Shown: positions 61,444 through 64,000 of the stretch, one piece after another | Layout: each line of letters begins with the position of its first letter | Numbering within the stretch: the stretch's first letter is position 1 | Assembly: GCF_018613415.1 (NCBI RefSeq) | Contig: NZ_JAGGQG010000013.1 | Location: 102,694 to 166,693, forward strand | From: Bacillus sp. ISL-18 | GTDB lineage: Bacteria; Bacillota; Bacilli; Bacillales; Cytobacillaceae | Direction: 5' to 3' | DNA: 64,000 nt | Translations under genes and position numbers: made by a program | Notes under the pieces: model-generated | The model's database searches: none | What the model saw: the letters and a program-made list of their open reading frames with translations, nothing else | Told to the model about the DNA's origin: nothing

Positions 61444-62118
61444 ATGAATGTCCTATTAGCAGAAGATGATAATCGCCTAGGTGATTTAATGGTATATATG
61501 TTGAAAAAGAAAGGAAATTGCAATGTAGAATGGGTTAAGGAAGGGGATGACGCCTTCTACTATGCAACCTCTGCCCATTATGATGTGGTCATAATGGACT
61601 GGATGATGCCAAATGGAGACGGTGTCGATATTTGCAAACGTTTAAGAAAACAAGGTTATTCAGGTGCCATCTTAATGCTGACTGCCAAAGATACCGTCCA
61701 AGACCGGATTGAAGGTCTTGACTCCGGTGCCGATGATTATCTTGTTAAACCTTTTGAATTTGATGAACTATTAGCTAGACTGCGCGCCCTATCCCGCCGA
61801 AATTATGCACCAATTGTAGAAGAAGAGACGGAGATAGATGGTCTAGTTCTTAAACGGGCCAGCCATATGGTTCGGTTTGAAGACATCGAAATCCAGTTTA
61901 GTCCCCGAGAATTTCAACTAGTAGATTTACTGATGAAAAATAAAGGACAAGTCCTGCCGCGTGAGCTAATTTATGAGCGCGTCTGGGGTCTTGAAACAGA
62001 TGTGACGATGAAGACCATTGATGCAACCGTTAAATTAATTCGTAAAAAACTATCCTTAATCAGTAAACAAAATAAACTTCAAAGTATAAGAGGGGTGGGT
62101 TATAAATTTGAAACGTAA
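61444..62118 (+). CDS. OmpR-family response regulator
   Basis: Regulator of about 224 residues; ATG at 61444 with AAAGGAGC. Receiver domain with Asp in VVIMDWMMPNGDG, Thr in LMLTAKD and Lys in YLVKPFEFDE; C-terminal winged helix (FSPREFQLVDLLMKNKGQVL, TIDATVKLIRKKL). It forms a two-component pair with the kinase that overlaps its end by 11 bases. The shared TTAAG repeats point to the adaptor-PepSY operon and itself as targets. Confidence 0.93.
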   Translation: MNVLLAEDDNRLGDLMVYMLKKKGNCNVEWVKEGDDAFYYATSAHYDVVIMDWMMPNGDGVDICKRLRKQGYSGAILMLTAKDTVQDRIEGLDSGADDYLVKPFEFDELLARLRALSRRNYAPIVEEETEIDGLVLKRASHMVRFEDIEIQFSPREFQLVDLLMKNKGQVLPRELIYERVWGLETDVTMKTIDATVKLIRKKLSLISKQNKLQSIRGVGYKFET

Positions 62119-63502
62119 TTTTTTTTCCTTCTTTGACTTCCTATTGAATCTCGGGGATCAAGATGTTTTTAGAAATACGCAAAACCGGTTAACAAGAAAT
62201 TTTAGTGGACTTATCATGCTATTTCTCTTTTTGTTTATTCTTGTTGTTTATTCGGTTCTTTATTTTGTCATTCTCAATACACAGGAACGGGATCTTCGGA
62301 CCTTGGTCTCACAGGAAGCGAGTTACATTGAGAACTTGTTAAGCAGGAATGACCAAAGAGACATTAGAGGAATCCAAAATCAAGAGTTGGCTTTTGCTGG
62401 AGTAGATCAATCCTTCTACTATGTAATGGATAGTACCGAGAAAGTAGTAGTGGGCAGCGAGGCCAATCCCCGCTTACGGCAGCAATTCCTCTCACTCATA
62501 AATAAACATATATCTAATCAACAGGATATTCAAAATGAAATGATACGCATGGATCAGAAACCATCTAGAGGACGAGCACAATTCCATGCACCTGATGAAT
62601 CTCAGGATATCCATATGATGATTGCCAGCCATGAAGTTTATTACAAAGGTCAATTTATCGGCCAAATTTATATAGGTAAAGATGTCTCATTTGCTTATCG
62701 GTTATTTCACTGGGTTCTGGTGATTCTTGTTGTGCTGGGGATTGTTTTTGTGGGAGTTGCCATATACATTAGCTTGCGTATGTCTAAACGAGCGATGGTT
62801 CCGATTAGATCTGCTTTTAAAAGGCAGCGAGAATTTGTGGGGGATGCATCCCATGAATTAAGGACACCTCTAAGTGTCTTGCTATCGTCTATTGATGCGA
62901 TGGAAATGACAGTTGATACTCAAAAGGATGAGATGACAGGTAAACTACTTGCAAATATGAGGGAAGAAGTCAAGCGGATGACCAACCTAGTCAGCGATCT
63001 TTTAACCCTCGCACGCTCAGATTCCAATACTAATGAGCTAAAAACAGAAGTGTTTGATTTAAAGCCTTTAGCTGAAAAAGCAATCGAATCATTACATCCG
63101 ATTGCAGCCCGCAAACAGATTGAGCTGGAGTTATCTGCCCCTGCTGCTGCAACTGTTATAGGAGATCCTCAAAGGATATCTCAGTTGATTTATATCCTTT
63201 TGGACAATGGTATAAAATATACGCCAGATGGAGGAAAAGTAAAACTGAACCTCCTCAAAGAAGGGCGAGAAATAAGAATTATCGTTCAAGATACAGGGAT
63301 AGGGATTAAGAAAGAGGATTATCACAAAATTTTTGAACGCTTTTATCGGGCGGATAAATCCCGATCCCGCCAAATAGGAGGCCATGGACTTGGACTATCA
63401 ATTGCAAAATGGATTGTCGAAACACATAAAGGAACGATACAAGTAACAAGTCAAATGGGAAAGGGAACTACGTTTATGGTTAGGCTGCCTGATTACGTTT
63501 AA
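62108..63502 (+). CDS. Sensor histidine kinase
   Basis: Membrane kinase of 464 residues, start TTG with AGAGGGGTGGG upstream. TM1 at about 31-55 (LIMLFLFLFILVVYSVLYFV), an extracellular domain of about 145 residues (about 57-200), TM2 at about 200-222. Then HisKA with the phospho-His in FVGDASHELRTPLSVL and HATPase (YILLDNGIKYTPDGG, DTGIGIK, GHGLGLSIAKW). The extracellular domain has no recognised fold. It probably senses an envelope or metal signal handled by the adjacent adaptor module. Confidence 0.92.
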   Translation: MKRNFFSFFDFLLNLGDQDVFRNTQNRLTRNFSGLIMLFLFLFILVVYSVLYFVILNTQERDLRTLVSQEASYIENLLSRNDQRDIRGIQNQELAFAGVDQSFYYVMDSTEKVVVGSEANPRLRQQFLSLINKHISNQQDIQNEMIRMDQKPSRGRAQFHAPDESQDIHMMIASHEVYYKGQFIGQIYIGKDVSFAYRLFHWVLVILVVLGIVFVGVAIYISLRMSKRAMVPIRSAFKRQREFVGDASHELRTPLSVLLSSIDAMEMTVDTQKDEMTGKLLANMREEVKRMTNLVSDLLTLARSDSNTNELKTEVFDLKPLAEKAIESLHPIAARKQIELELSAPAAATVIGDPQRISQLIYILLDNGIKYTPDGGKVKLNLLKEGREIRIIVQDTGIGIKKEDYHKIFERFYRADKSRSRQIGGHGLGLSIAKWIVETHKGTIQVTSQMGKGTTFMVRLPDYV

Positions 63503-63518
63503 GTAATCAGGTTTTGTT
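63488..63518 (+). terminator. Terminator overlapping the kinase stop codon
   Basis: CCTGATTAC / GTAATCAGG, 9-bp perfect stem with the stop codon in the loop, followed by TTTTGTTT. Confidence 0.85.
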
Positions 63519-63556
63519 TACGAAAAATGCCTTTTTAAAAAATTGTTAAATAGTTG

Positions 63557-63790
63557 TTGACTTCCTTTTGATAGGATAGTAACATAGTAATCCTGATGAG
63601 GGGATGCCGCAATCGGCAAACTACTCATTGAAAAAATAATTATCAGATGTTGACAAGATCAAATGAATCTGATAGTATTAATACTCGTTGAGCAGGACAA
63701 AAAAATTATTTTAAAATAATTATTGACATCCTAGCTAACGAAGTGATATGATAATATCCTGTCACTAATTGTTCTTTGAAAACTAAACAA
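63557..63790 (+). promoter_or_regulatory. Tandem rRNA promoters and boxA-like leader
   Basis: Three promoter candidates precede the 16S gene: TTGACT-17-TAACAT (63557-63585), TTGACA-17-TAGTAT (63650-63678) and TTGACA-18-TATGAT (63723-63752). The conserved Bacillus leader GTTCTTTGAAAACTAAACAA (from 63771) follows. The last two fit the usual P1/P2 arrangement; the first is weaker. Confidence 0.75.
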
Positions 63791-63879
63791 ACAAAAACGT
63801 CAACAAACAATAAATTATCATGTTTCTTCTATTATATAGGATGAACATGAGCCAACGTAACAAAATGAGCTAAATCAAC

Positions 63880-64000
63880 TTTCATGGAGAGTTTGATCCT
63901 GGCTCAGGACGAACGCTGGCGGCGTGCCTAATACATGCAAGTCGAGCGAATCTTTCAGAACTTGTTCTGGAAGATTAGCGGCGGACGGGTGAGTAACACG
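63880..64000 (+). rRNA. 16S ribosomal RNA, 5' end (continues beyond the window)
   Basis: The universal 5' segment GAGAGTTTGATCCTGGCTCA is at 63887-63906, followed by GGACGAACGCTGGCGGCGTG and the V1 region, ending at GGGTGAGTAACACG. The first ~120 bases are present. The sequence is Bacillaceae-like. Confidence 0.98.

Overview
The window comes from a low-GC Gram-positive of the Bacillaceae, close to Bacillus or Neobacillus. The evidence is AGGAGG-type ribosome binding sites with frequent TTG and GTG starts, CcpA-type cre sites, many B. subtilis-like gene sets (ganSPQAB, scoAB, tcyP, catE, queF with a preQ1-I riboswitch, bceRSAB), and a Bacillus-style rRNA leader followed by the first ~120 bases of a 16S gene at the right end. 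I see no insertion sequence, prophage, CRISPR array or tRNA.

Bases 1-28400 form a galactose-centred carbohydrate region. It holds a type I (arabino)galactan uptake and cleavage operon (ganS-ganP-ganQ-ganA), a large modular secreted galactanase with its own cre site, and Leloir genes galK-galT-galM with a LacI-type regulator (no galE in the window). It continues with a secreted esterase, two divergent secreted GH3 glycosidases, and a three-part sugar-sensing set (binding protein, YesM-type kinase, YesN-type regulator) placed just before an mglBAC-type galactose/glucose ABC importer. An alpha-galactosidase (GH36) lies further right at 48-50 kb.

Bases 28700-40100 hold an orphan Liv-type binding protein and a ketone-body/3-hydroxybutyrate catabolic region: scoA-scoB-thiolase, then a GntP-family permease and 3-hydroxybutyrate dehydrogenase, then a sigma-54 activator. 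Both operons have near-consensus -24/-12 promoters. The permease promoter also has three upstream TTCCG-N6-CGGAA palindromes that look like enhancer sites. A membrane PAS histidine kinase and the cystine transporter tcyP follow.

Bases 40100-54500 are mixed. A minus-strand operon (truncated UDP-glucose dehydrogenase, PAP2 phosphatase, GT4 glycosyltransferase) sits behind four 11-bp-spaced repeats that read as a Pho box. There are also housekeeping genes and several broken genes: a dedA gene in two opposed halves, an aldo/keto reductase tail, and a frameshifted MFS transporter. queF lies under a preQ1 riboswitch.

Bases 54500-63500 carry a BceRS-BceAB peptide-antibiotic resistance module with a probable BceR operator. 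Next is a small envelope module: a hairpin-less membrane-fusion adaptor with a Met/Gly/Gln-rich tail, a PepSY-type two-helix protein, and an OmpR-type two-component system. Both of its promoters carry matching TTAAG-type direct repeats. The rRNA operon follows.

A repeat built on GGTGACAGGCACC recurs at seven intergenic places between 13 and 59 kb, often as a hairpin or terminator. A second, larger structured repeat fills 59.17-59.52 kb, and a related element sits between mglB and mglA.
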